Assembly (NCBI GenBank): GCA_026936335.1
Contig: JAPMXV010000061.1
Location: 1 to 64,000, forward strand
Length of the DNA stretch: 64,000 bases
Source: Mantamonas sphyraenae
Taxonomy: Eukaryota; CRuMs; Mantamonadidae
Reading direction: 5' to 3'
Shown here: one piece after another, positions 12,601 through 21,221 of the stretch
Layout of the letters: each line of letters starts with the position of its first letter
How positions within the stretch are numbered: the stretch's first letter is position 1
Translations under genes and position numbers: made by a program
The notes under the pieces: model-generated
Databases searched by the model: none
Told to the model about the DNA's origin: nothing
Seen by the model: only the letters and a program-made list of their open reading frames with translations

Positions 12601-15103
12601 GTCAACGCTATCAACGTCACCACAGAAATCCCCACGCATACCAGCAATACCTGTCGCAGTGTCACCAGAGATTGCTCTGGTTCGACTCGACGCTTCGAGC
12701 AACCAGTCCATGCCGCGCCAAGCGCGCACGTAGAGCGTGAAGACGCTCTTGCGCAAGCGCGGCCTCTCGATCCTTGTTGTTGTCGCTCCTTCGCCGCCCA
12801 CCCTCTCTACTGACATCGTCTCTTGAAACCTCCAACTCATCCTTGCTTTCGTGACTGCCTTCACCGCCCTCCCGGTCCAACGAGAAGGTCACTTGCAGAT
12901 GGGAGCGTCGGTTCCGCGAATTCTTGTCCTTCAACGCGCTGCTTCTCCGGCTACTTGACGACGATGAGCCTGTCGATGATCCTACTCCGCTCCCACGGCT
13001 ACTCGCGTCCGCCGCCACCGTGTGCACGATTGCCAACGGCGACCCCACGGCTGGTGCTGTTCCTCTCGCTTGCGACCTGCGGCGACGCTGCTGTTGACCT
13101 TGCGATGCATGGTTACCCTCCACAGCCACCAAGAGCACATGTTGGTGCTCCAGCCAACGCAGAACGCAAGGAACCTCTCCACACGCAAGCATCGGGAGCG
13201 CAAAGTTTCCCACAGCAGCTCCCTTTCGCCGAGCCTCTTCGACCACCTTGCGCACCTCCTTAGCCCCTTCATGTGTGGCCTGCAACACCTTGTTCACAGT
13301 ATATCCATGCACTGCCATCGGGTCCAGCTGCTCCTCTCGGCACCACACAGAGATCAGGTGGTTCCACGCGTCCAACCGCAATGCCCCGGCCTCATCCGAC
13401 GCGAACGCCAGCACCAGGTGTAAATTGTACAGTAATGGATCTACGTGCATCCCTACCCGCATGATCCCGTCCTCCAGCGCTTCACCGCTGGCCAGAACAA
13501 GTGTCAGCTCTCCCTCTGCAGACAGGGCAGCAAAAAGCCGCTCCTGCTTCAGCATTGCGGTCCAATTCACTACATGCCCCACCATGAGCATGTCAAATCT
13601 CGCATGGACCACATCTGTGCTCTTCCAGTCCATCACACGTTCGCTCTCCACTGCCACAACCTTTCCTTGGCCGTCCACCAGCATCGACGCCACACTCCGC
13701 CCCAGACCTGCATCCTGCCTCCTTCGTGCCTCTTCAATCACCTCCAAGTGATCTGCTTTCATCACCAACTTCAACGACACTCCGTCGTTTGCCATCACCT
13801 CTTCCATGAAGCGCCCGTATGCCCGGAATACGCGCGACACTCGCGGAAACCTCTCAATCATTGCCAGGTACTTGGTCCGTGTCTGCCGCTGACCCACCAC
13901 AATATCCTTCATCAAAGACTCTGATCCAGCCATGTCCACTTCTGCGTGCACATGCATCGACCAGAACCGCTTCAGCAACGTCAGCGTGTGCACATGCCTC
14001 ATCTGTGCCATGGACATGCACGCTTGAAGTCGCATCTGCAATGCCGCGTCCGACACAGTTGTCTGGTCATCCATAGCCCGGACGTGCTCCAGCATGATCA
14101 GTACCGCCACATCCGCCCGCGGAAAGAGTTCGTACAGACTCGCCAGATCTACTGTGCTCTTGCCGCTGCAAGCAACCTGTGCTCTGTGGTAGCACAGCCA
14201 CAGGTATGCACTGTCCCTGTACAATCCCAAGGCACTCCTGAAAAAGTCCACGGCATGATGGCTTCCCAGCCCAAGCGAACGCGCCACAATCTCAACCTCA
14301 AACACAGACTGAAAACTCACCTGCAGGCCATTGACAACGAGTACGCTGTCAAACCGATCTGCATGCACCCAATACTCGGCCCCACTGTCCTCATCATCGA
14401 GGCTTCCCGCCAGGGGCAGCTCAAAGTTTCGCTTCCACACGGTATCTGCTCCAATCCACCCCAACACCGTACCCACGCCCGTGGAAGCCGGCCACACTAG
14501 CCATACCACCACGTTTACCTCTGACGACACTGCAGACGCCGCCACCGTCCCAAACAGCCCTCCACACGTCAGCGCCATGGACAGCTTGTTTGAAGTCTTT
14601 GCGTAAAAAGGCATCATGTAGCGCTGGGTCACCAGGTAAACAGACAATAGGGCCACATACGTGATTGTGTACCAACGAGCACTCATTGTGTCATCCACCA
14701 AGCCGCCCAGCCTTGACACCGCAACGATGGCCAGCAACGACCTCACCACAAACCACAGCGCCGCCATCCTTCCATGAGGTTGGGCTGCCGCAGAGTTTGA
14801 CATTGGGTGTGTCTCACACCCAATCAAATTCCACACCAGGCCCATCAAAAAGAGCAGCACGAAACACACCCAGCTCGTCTCTGTATCATCCACCAGCAGC
14901 ACACACGCCATCGGCATGTACAGCAGATGCACAGCCACAGGCAAGCTCCACCTCACCAATTGCACAGGCCACATCAGCACAAAGTGCTGCCGCCATGCTG
15001 AAGCAAACGTGTACGTCACCAACGTTGCACACAGAAGCACAAATGCCTGCACCCATCCAGCCAGATCCCCAGCCACCGGCAGCAACAGCAAAGCGCGCAT
15101 CAT
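9645..15103 (-). CDS. TmcB/TmcC-like multi-pass membrane protein
   Basis: Very large protein, about 1800 residues if the two open segments are joined. The first segment starts at the ATG at 15103 (MMRALLLLPV; another ATG lies in frame at 15271). It has 6-7 hydrophobic helices, then a soluble region with the Tiny-macrocysts hallmark near residue 415-435 (FPRVSRVFRAYGRFMEEV), PAS-like sequence and a Ser/Arg-rich linker. The second segment has a transmembrane helix, an extracytoplasmic domain, paired helices, and a cluster of about 8 helices before a charged tail, matching the TmcB layout known from Dictyostelium, ciliates and chytrids. The segments are in different frames; a 53-nt intron (12677-12729, donor GTGCGC, acceptor CAG) joins them exactly in frame, although a one-base indel would have the same effect. 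No ATG supports a separate second gene. Likely a membrane sensor or scaffold; the exact role is unknown. Confidence 0.75.
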
Positions 15104-15935
15104 TCTCCCTCTCACCACCGAATCTCCCTTCTCTGCAACCCCCAGCACACCTGTAGGGGCCCCTTTTTGTGAGTTCGGGTCGCTCTGCGCGCAGAACGCG
15201 GAAAGAGAAAACGAAGAAAAAAAAGAAAACCACAACGTTTCGAAACACGCCCCATGGCGATCACCGACCATCTGACACCATGCACTTCACTCCACCTCAC
15301 CATGCAGACGGTTTTGCATGTGCAAATCACCCTTTCCCATCCGATAACACAGGCTCGAGGCCCTGGGGCGGCGTCCTGGCGAAGTGGCAAGCGTCGAAAA
15401 TTGTTCCCCTTTTCTGCGTCACGTTCCCACCCCCAGCGACTGCAACCGAACCCTTCCACGCCGTTATCGCAGCCCACAGCGTCCTCACACATGCTCGACA
15501 CGGTCTTCTGCCTCCCTCCAAGTGAAATTCTGCCCTGCTCGCCATGAACAACGCCCTGTAGAAACGAAGATTTTCACCCGGAATCGCTTCTGGACCACCG
15601 CCCTCATCATGCACCGACCGCATCATCATGCAGCCCCATCCCATCCCCAATCATTCTTCAGCACTAACCTGCGGGTTCCAGCAGAGCCATTGTCTGCAGA
15701 TGCTCCAACACCATCGCCAGCACGACCACGAACGTCCACGGCTCCACTTGGTTCTTCACCAACAGCCACATCGTCCGCCCCACAGCTGCACGCACTTTCC
15801 TCTGCCACCAGGGCAAGTGTATCTCCCACGTCTCCAGATCATGGTCACTCCGAAGCCCTTCCATGTGACAATGAATTTCCTTGCTTGCGGCAACGCCTTG
15901 CCCGCTCTTCCACGCACACAAACCAGCCCCTCACC
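15104..15935. other. Divergent intergenic region
   Basis: About 830 bp between the minus-strand TmcB-like gene and the plus-strand SMP gene, so it should hold both promoters. It contains a purine-rich A/G stretch at about 15196-15235. Frames from both flanking genes stay open into it (to 15271 on the minus strand and back to 15384 on the plus strand), so either start could be further upstream. No third gene is supported. Confidence 0.6.
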
Positions 15936-17693
15936 ATGCAGGACCCACTGTGGCTCCTGGAACACTCCCCATCTCTTTCCCGAATAGAACTTCACGCCTA
16001 CTGGGCCTGTGCCACCTTCTATGCCTTTGCCATCGGCTACTGGGGCTTCCACGCAATCACCGTCGTCCTCACCGTCCTTTTCCTCCACCTTCTCCTCTCA
16101 GCCCCCACCTGGAAGTCCATCCAAGAAGCCCGCCGTGCCAAGAAGCGCTACCAAGACAACATGCGCAAGGTACATAGACCCCCCGTTCCCCCACTGCCTC
16201 TCTGCCTCCCGCTCGCCGCTCCGTCTTTCTCACAACACTCCTCCCCGCCCTCCCCACAGGTTGCCTTTGACACAGACACCGGCGCCGTCAACATCATCCT
16301 CCGCAAACTCTTTCAGACCCTCACCTCCCCGGCCAACGAGGCCGCCACCATGCGCTACCTCGAGGAAACCCTACTCTTCTACAAGCTCGATTGGATTGTG
16401 CGTCCCCCACCTCTCCCATGCCCATCACCCCACCACACCTTCTTTGGCCCTCACACCATCCCCCCTTCCCCATCCCCATTCCCACTCCAGAAATCCATCT
16501 CCGTCGACTCTTTCTCCTTCGGAACCATTCCCGTCCACGTCGACTCGGTGAAAATGTTCAAGTCCACGCGCGACATTGTCCTCGACGCAGAGATCCGCTA
16601 TGCAGGCGACGTCAAGGCTACCATATCTGTCAACGTCGGCAAAATCAACGTTGCCTTCCATCTCTCAGACCTCATTGTCGAGGGCCGCCTCCGCATTTGC
16701 GCCAGCCTCATGCCCGACGCCCCGTACCTCCGCCGCCTCACCTGCGGCTTCCACCCAGACCCGCGTGTCTCTGTCACCACAAAGACCGTCAACAACTCCC
16801 TCAACCTCTTTGAAGTGCCCCTCCTCAAGACCTGGCTCACCGAAATGATCACAGACAACCTCCTCTCCTGGTACATCCTCCCGTACACCTACAGCGTTGA
16901 CTTTACCGACACCGACTCCCATGCTCCCAAAGACGACGCAGAACCGTCAACCCACTCCTGGACCCTCATCCAGCGCCACAACTCGGTCGACTCGGTCGAC
17001 TCGGCCTCCTCCATGCCCAGCGTCCGCAGCCTCCCTGCGGACACGCGCCGCTCTTCTCTCCGCCACCGCACACCCCGTGTCCACTCTGACGACTACTTCT
17101 ATCCATCCCCGCCCACCTCCCCATCCACTGACGCACGCAACGCCACTCCTATCGAGATGGCCTTTGGCGTCGACATCCCCTCACCCACCTCCTCATCCTC
17201 CGCATCCTCCTCATCCTCCGATGTACAAAGCACCTCCTTCTTCAAGCGACTCAGCGAGAAACTCGAAGACAATGTGCGCCGCCTCCGCAACGAGGACAGC
17301 AAAGATGTCAACGAAGAGGTCATCAAGGACCTGCCCGAGCTCGTCGACATTGCTGCTCGTCTAGACATGCTCAACGGCCATGTCGACGAGATGGAGCACA
17401 TCCTCGAGCGCATGGCCGTGCTGGATCCGCAGTCCAAATCCTACGACGTCGTCTTTGCTCGCCTACACGACGACTTTGACGTCCACCACAGCACACTCAC
17501 AAAAAGTCTGGCCACCATCGACGACAACCTGCACAGTGTCACCTCACACATCGGCAAGATCCCCCTCGACTTTCTCCAGGGGCTTGGCGACGAGCTCAAC
17601 ACACGCACCCTCCGCAAATCTGCCGACCGCTACCGTGGCCGTCTCAAACTGCTCCTCGCCCGCCTTAAGGAGCAAGAGGAAAGGGAGTGGTGA
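15936..17693 (+). CDS. SMP-domain lipid-transfer protein
   Basis: Exons 15936-16169, 16260-16397 and 16491-17693 give 524 residues; introns start GTACAT and GTGCGT and end CACAG and CCAG. The start at 15936 has a good context (CACCATGC). Residues about 18-55 form an N-terminal membrane hairpin or double helix, as in extended synaptotagmins. Residues about 85-265 are an SMP domain: it begins with the exon-crossing helix and contains FGTIPVHVDSVKMF, then the beta-rich core with LPYTYSVDF near its end. SMP domains carry lipids between membranes at contact sites, usually ER to plasma membrane. A Ser/Thr-rich linker and a C-terminal coiled coil (about 375-524) follow; no C2 domain is seen. It resembles E-Syt/TEX2-type proteins in the SMP part only. 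Confidence 0.8.
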   Translation: MQDPLWLLEHSPSLSRIELHAYWACATFYAFAIGYWGFHAITVVLTVLFLHLLLSAPTWKSIQEARRAKKRYQDNMRKVHRPPVPPLPLCLPLAAPSFSQHSSPPSPQVAFDTDTGAVNIILRKLFQTLTSPANEAATMRYLEETLLFYKLDWIVRPPPLPCPSPHHTFFGPHTIPPSPSPFPLQKSISVDSFSFGTIPVHVDSVKMFKSTRDIVLDAEIRYAGDVKATISVNVGKINVAFHLSDLIVEGRLRICASLMPDAPYLRRLTCGFHPDPRVSVTTKTVNNSLNLFEVPLLKTWLTEMITDNLLSWYILPYTYSVDFTDTDSHAPKDDAEPSTHSWTLIQRHNSVDSVDSASSMPSVRSLPADTRRSSLRHRTPRVHSDDYFYPSPPTSPSTDARNATPIEMAFGVDIPSPTSSSSASSSSSDVQSTSFFKRLSEKLEDNVRRLRNEDSKDVNEEVIKDLPELVDIAARLDMLNGHVDEMEHILERMAVLDPQSKSYDVVFARLHDDFDVHHSTLTKSLATIDDNLHSVTSHIGKIPLDFLQGLGDELNTRTLRKSADRYRGRLKLLLARLKEQEEREW

Positions 17694-17761
17694 ACAAGAA
17701 ATAGCCCCAACAAAGTTCTTTCCCGCGCGACTTCCGTCCTTCTCCCCCATTCATCTCCCAT

Positions 17762-18184
17762 TCACGCACTCTCCACGTCCATTCCGCTGCTCGAACCACC
17801 CTCTGCCTCGCTTGACCCCTCTGCGCCTGTGCCTTCGCCCCGCTCTGCATCCGACGCCCCTCCACCATACCCCTCTGTGTCCCATACCGCGCGATTGCGA
17901 TTTGTGGCCACCTGGCCCACCTTTTGTGCCAGATTCACCTTCAGTGTGCGCCCAAACATCTCGCTGTCGTTCATGTTGTCGATAGCCTCCCGTGCGTCTT
18001 CTGCCAGATCAAACTCGACAAACGCAAAGCCCTTGTTCGCCTGCGTCCGCTGGTCAATCGGCACTTGCACACTCCGCACGTCTCCAAACGGCACAAACGC
18101 CGCCAGCAGCACCTTTTCCGTCACGCTCTCCTCCAGTCCGCCTACGTACACCGTCCGCTTGCCCTGGTCAATCTCGTCCGCCAT
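17762..18184 (-). CDS. RRM protein, Cyp33/PPIE-type
   Basis: 140 residues from the ATG at 18184 (MADEIDQGKRTVYVGGL). A single RRM fills residues about 9-85, with RNP2 VYVGGL and RNP1 KGFAFVEF. The closest family match I recognise is the RRM of the spliceosomal cyclophilin PPIE/Cyp33: both share the stretch ending AIDNMN.SE.FGRT..VN. No cyclophilin domain follows; the tail is Gly/Glu/Ser-rich. It may be a stand-alone RRM paralogue or a lineage where the domains are split. Only 52 bp separate its start from that of the divergent ELL-like gene at 18237. The reading frame is open further upstream to 18289, so a longer N-terminus is possible. Confidence 0.85.
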   Translation of the reverse strand: MADEIDQGKRTVYVGGLEESVTEKVLLAAFVPFGDVRSVQVPIDQRTQANKGFAFVEFDLAEDAREAIDNMNDSEMFGRTLKVNLAQKVGQVATNRNRAVWDTEGYGGGASDAERGEGTGAEGSSEAEGGSSSGMDVESA

Positions 18185-18236
18185 GTCCGTCCCTCTGCGC
18201 TGGCCCAGCCAGCGCGCTTCTTCTCCCTTTGTTCCC

Positions 18237-19493
18237 ATGTCCCAGCGCCGCTCTCTTGCCCAGCAGGGCAAGTCGGACACCTTTTCCATGCAGGCCTACG
18301 TCATGATGCCTCCCTCCTCCGTCGTCACAAACTCCTCTGCCTCTCCTGCTCGCAAGCCCCGTGCCGTTCTCCTCAAGCTCCCACACAGCACCCTCGACAC
18401 ACTCGTCCACGCCGCTGCTGCCGACCCACACGCCCACTGCCAGCTCGCTCTCTCCAGCGCAGGAGACGTACGTGTCCCTCTGCCATCTGTGTCACGCCCA
18501 CGGCCCCTTTGCTTACCCGTGATTCCCTTTCCTCACAGTCTCTCCTAGCAGGTCACGACGCTTGTCCGCTCCAGTCCCAGGCTCTCGGCGGCGTCCAGAA
18601 GCTGTACAAGCGCAACGGCACCACCTACTTTGAACTGGCCGACGTCCACGCTCGTTTTGCCGGTGTAGCATTCCTCTCCACTCTCCGCAACATGGTCAAA
18701 GACACCGCCCAGCAGCTCGAAGCCGAAAAGGCTGCCCACACGTACGTGACCCACACCCCTTCTCCCCTCACCCCCTCTCACCCCTCTCTCATCCTCCTCT
18801 CACCACCACCCACCCTTCCCATAGCTCCACAGTCCTCAACGCAAAACAAGCTCGCCAAGTCGAACGCAGCTCCAAGAAGCGCACGAGTACGTCGACAACC
18901 CTCGCCACCACCAACCAAGCCCCCCCCCCCCATCCCCCCACCCTCACCTCCCCCACCCTCCCCCTTCCCCTCCACTTCCCCCCCCCACAGCTCTTTCCAT
19001 CCCAAACTCCACCACCCCCCCAAAGGCCCAGCTCGCCGCTCCATCCCGCCCACCAAAGCGCAAGGCCATCACCCTCGCACAACCACACAAGACGGAAATC
19101 CTAGACACAAAACGCCAGCGCGTGCAACCTACCCCTACTCCGCTTGGGGTCGAACCCAGCGAGGACAGCGAGATGCGCCGCAGAGATCACGGCAACTTTA
19201 CAGGCCCCTTTGCAAACACCCAGGCCATGGAGGCCTACCACAGCCGCTTCAACGAAAAGTACGACCGTCTCAAGAAGCTCGAACGCCGCCTGGGCGAAAC
19301 CTCCGCCGCGTTTGCCAAACGCCACGCAGACTACTCCCGCGCCGCCCTCCGCGACAAGACCTCCCACGCTCGCGCCATCCATCAGCTCTTCCAACGCGAG
19401 CAAGCACGCTTCGAACGCTGGAAAACAGAGTACATCTTCCTCGCCACCGAGTGCAAAGCCATGCTCAAGCGCCTCGAGCAACACGCTCGCTGA
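18237..19493 (+). CDS. ELL-like transcription elongation factor
   Basis: Four exons: 18237-18467, 18539-18741, 18825-18886 and 18991-19493, giving 332 residues. All three donors are GTACGT and the acceptors are CAG, TAG and CAG; the phases join exactly. The C-terminal 110 residues form a helical Occludin/ELL domain: a Tyr-X2-RF-X3-Y core, then a long charged coiled coil ending near EYIFLATECKAMLKRLEQHA. The N-terminal half (AVLLKLPHSTLDTL and QKLYKRNGTTYFELA) resembles the N-terminal domain of ELL, which stimulates RNA polymerase II elongation as part of super and little elongation complexes. A Pro-rich linker joins the halves. The Occludin/ELL part is the firmer call. Confidence 0.65.
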
Positions 19494-19495
19494 CC

Positions 19496-19947
19496 TCAGA
19501 ACAACGCTTCGCGCTGTCCGCGAATCCTCCTCGCCAGCTGGATGTCCTTTGGAAACAATGTCACTCGCTTCGCGTGAATACAGCACAGATTCGCATCTTC
19601 AAACAGGTGCACCAAGTACGCTTCGCTCGCCTCTTGCAGCGCTGCCAGCGCCTCGCTCTGCCACCTCCACTGCTTGTCGTCCCTCGGCGTAAACTTTTGT
19701 GTCACTTCTTTCACCTGCACATCGCCCACGCGTCCACCCATCCGCCTCTGTGTCAGTGCTCCACAAAAATCCGCGCCCCGTCCGCCTCCCGCTCTTTCCT
19801 CTCCCCACATACCAGCCGAGCAAACGGCAGCCTTCTTATCAGCAGATCTGTGCTCCGCTGCAACTTGCGCACTTCACGCACCCACGCCAGATTTGGCCTG
19901 TATCGCTTCGGCTGAGGCCGAGCGATCCCCTTGACGTTTGCCGCCAA
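19496..19947 (-). CDS. Centromeric histone H3 (CENP-A/cenH3)
   Basis: A histone-fold H3 encoded by exon 2 at 19496-19714 and exon 1 down to 19813; the intron 19715-19812 (donor GTATGT, acceptor CAG) joins FARL to VKEVTQKF in frame. The alpha-N and alpha1 part reads RYRPN..W.REVR, then [14 protein letters not shown]; alpha2 reads [20 protein letters not shown]; the end is [17 protein letters not shown]. Two features mark it as the centromeric variant, not canonical H3: loop 1 is longer by 3-4 residues ([12 protein letters not shown]), and W-Q, H-LFED and VTLFPKD match CENP-A. It would specify the centromeric nucleosome that seeds the kinetochore. The N-terminal tail is unresolved: the open frame has no ATG before an in-frame stop, so a further 5' exon is needed (an ATG at 19963 lies in another frame). 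Confidence 0.9.
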
Positions 19948-20302
19948 AACTGTGCCCCGCCATCCGTTTCACGTCAGCCCTCAGCCCACGCCTGCACTCC
20001 ACGCCCCATCCTCTCCCATGCCACGCCTCCGCCTTTCTCATCACCTACCACGGCCCCCTGCTCGTTTCGGCACCGCACTATTCTGCTGCCTTTTGACCAT
20101 CGGCCGCGCCTTTTTCCTTTTGGCCAGCCATCGCCACAGCACCCCAACCTTGACCACCGACTCATCAAACGCACCCTCCTTCCCTCCCTCCTCACTTCCT
20201 CCCCCTCTCCCTTCCTCTCCATTCCACCCACCATCTCCCAGCCTCCCCACGCCTCCCCACTGCCACCCCTTCCCTTCCTGACCCACCTCAAACCCACTCA
20301 CC
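19948..20302. other. Divergent spacer, cenH3 / CHTOP-like
   Basis: Pyrimidine-rich 355-bp spacer between divergent genes. It should hold both promoters and the missing 5' exon of the cenH3 gene. Nothing else is recognisable. Confidence 0.5.
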
Positions 20303-21091
20303 ATGGTATGTACGCCCGACCAACACAACCTCGGTGCTTCATTGCCTACTGCCCCACCGTTTTCGCTCGCATTCTACGCTTCCTGGTCCCTCTCCCTGCT
20401 CGCCTGCCCGTCCTGACACGCGCGCATTTTTCACCCTCCCACCTTCCGCCGCCCCGCCCGCGTAGTCTCTCAGCGACCGTTTTGAGCAGCTGCAGCAGAA
20501 GCGCCCGCGCGCCGGCCGTGGCCCCAAGCCCCAGCCCACTGGTCAGGCCTCTCGCCGTAGCCCGCAGGTCCAGAAGCAGCGCCGCAACCAGCAGGTCAAC
20601 CAATCCCGCAACCGCAACGGCGGCTCCTCCTCGTCCAGCTCCCGCAGCAACGGCCGCAACAACAACAACAACAACAACGGCCGCAACAACAATGTGTCTC
20701 AGAACCAGTCCGGCCGCAATCGTCGCCGCAACAAGAACCAGAACCAGAACCAGAGCCAGGTGCAGGGCGGCAAGCGCAACAACAACAACGCCCCCAACGC
20801 CAAGGGCAAGGCCAAGGCCAAGAAGCCGCAGCAGCCCAAGGAGAAGGCCCTCACCGAAGCTGAGCTCAACGCCCAGATGGAGGCCTACCGCATGAAGGAC
20901 CCCGAGTACGCCAAGCAGAAGCTCGACGCCGAGATGAAGCGATACAAGGAGGAGGCCGCTGCCGCTGCCGCCGCTGCAAGGAGGCCCAGGCCCAGGCCGA
21001 AGAGACGGCTGCCAACGCCGACGACGCCGACGACACCAACGCCGACGAAGAGGCCGACGTCGCCGAGGAGATTCCCGAGGACGACGAGTAG
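20303..21091 (+). CDS. CHTOP/FoP-like mRNA-export protein
   Basis: Exon 1 is only the start codon (20303-20305), followed directly by a GTATGT donor; exon 2 begins at 20466 after GTAG. The protein starts MSLSDRFEQLQQK, like the M-S-L-[ND]-[DE]-RF motif of animal CHTOP that binds the export helicase UAP56/DDX39B. A basic Arg/Asn/Gln-rich middle with Asn runs follows, then a FoP-duplication-type helix pair (ELNAQMEAYR and QKLDAEMKRY). At about 20977-20980 the frame must change for the gene to end properly: the shifted frame gives an acidic tail ending EEIPEDDE and a TAG at 21089, whereas the unshifted frame runs on into the next gene. One more A in GCAAGG would fix it. CHTOP-type proteins help load mRNPs for export through TREX. 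The acidic end and clean stop make the one-base lesion explanation convincing. Confidence 0.75.
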
Positions 21092-21221
21092 GTCGCTCAT
21101 CCAATCCCTTGTCCCCCCCCCCTCACATCAACAAAAGAAAAGCACGCACATTCATCCTGCCTACCCATCCATCCCCATCCATTCTTGCCCCCGCCCATCC
21201 AACACGACCCACCGCAACCAA

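Noticed and set aside
12662-12665. Two separate minus-strand membrane-protein genes with the second starting at 12665
   Set aside because: Position 12665 is GTG, not ATG; no ATG supports an independent start, and the two halves together give the known TmcB layout.
19496-19947. Canonical histone H3
   Set aside because: Loop 1 is extended and several residues (WQ, H-LFED, VTLFPKD) are CENP-A-like.
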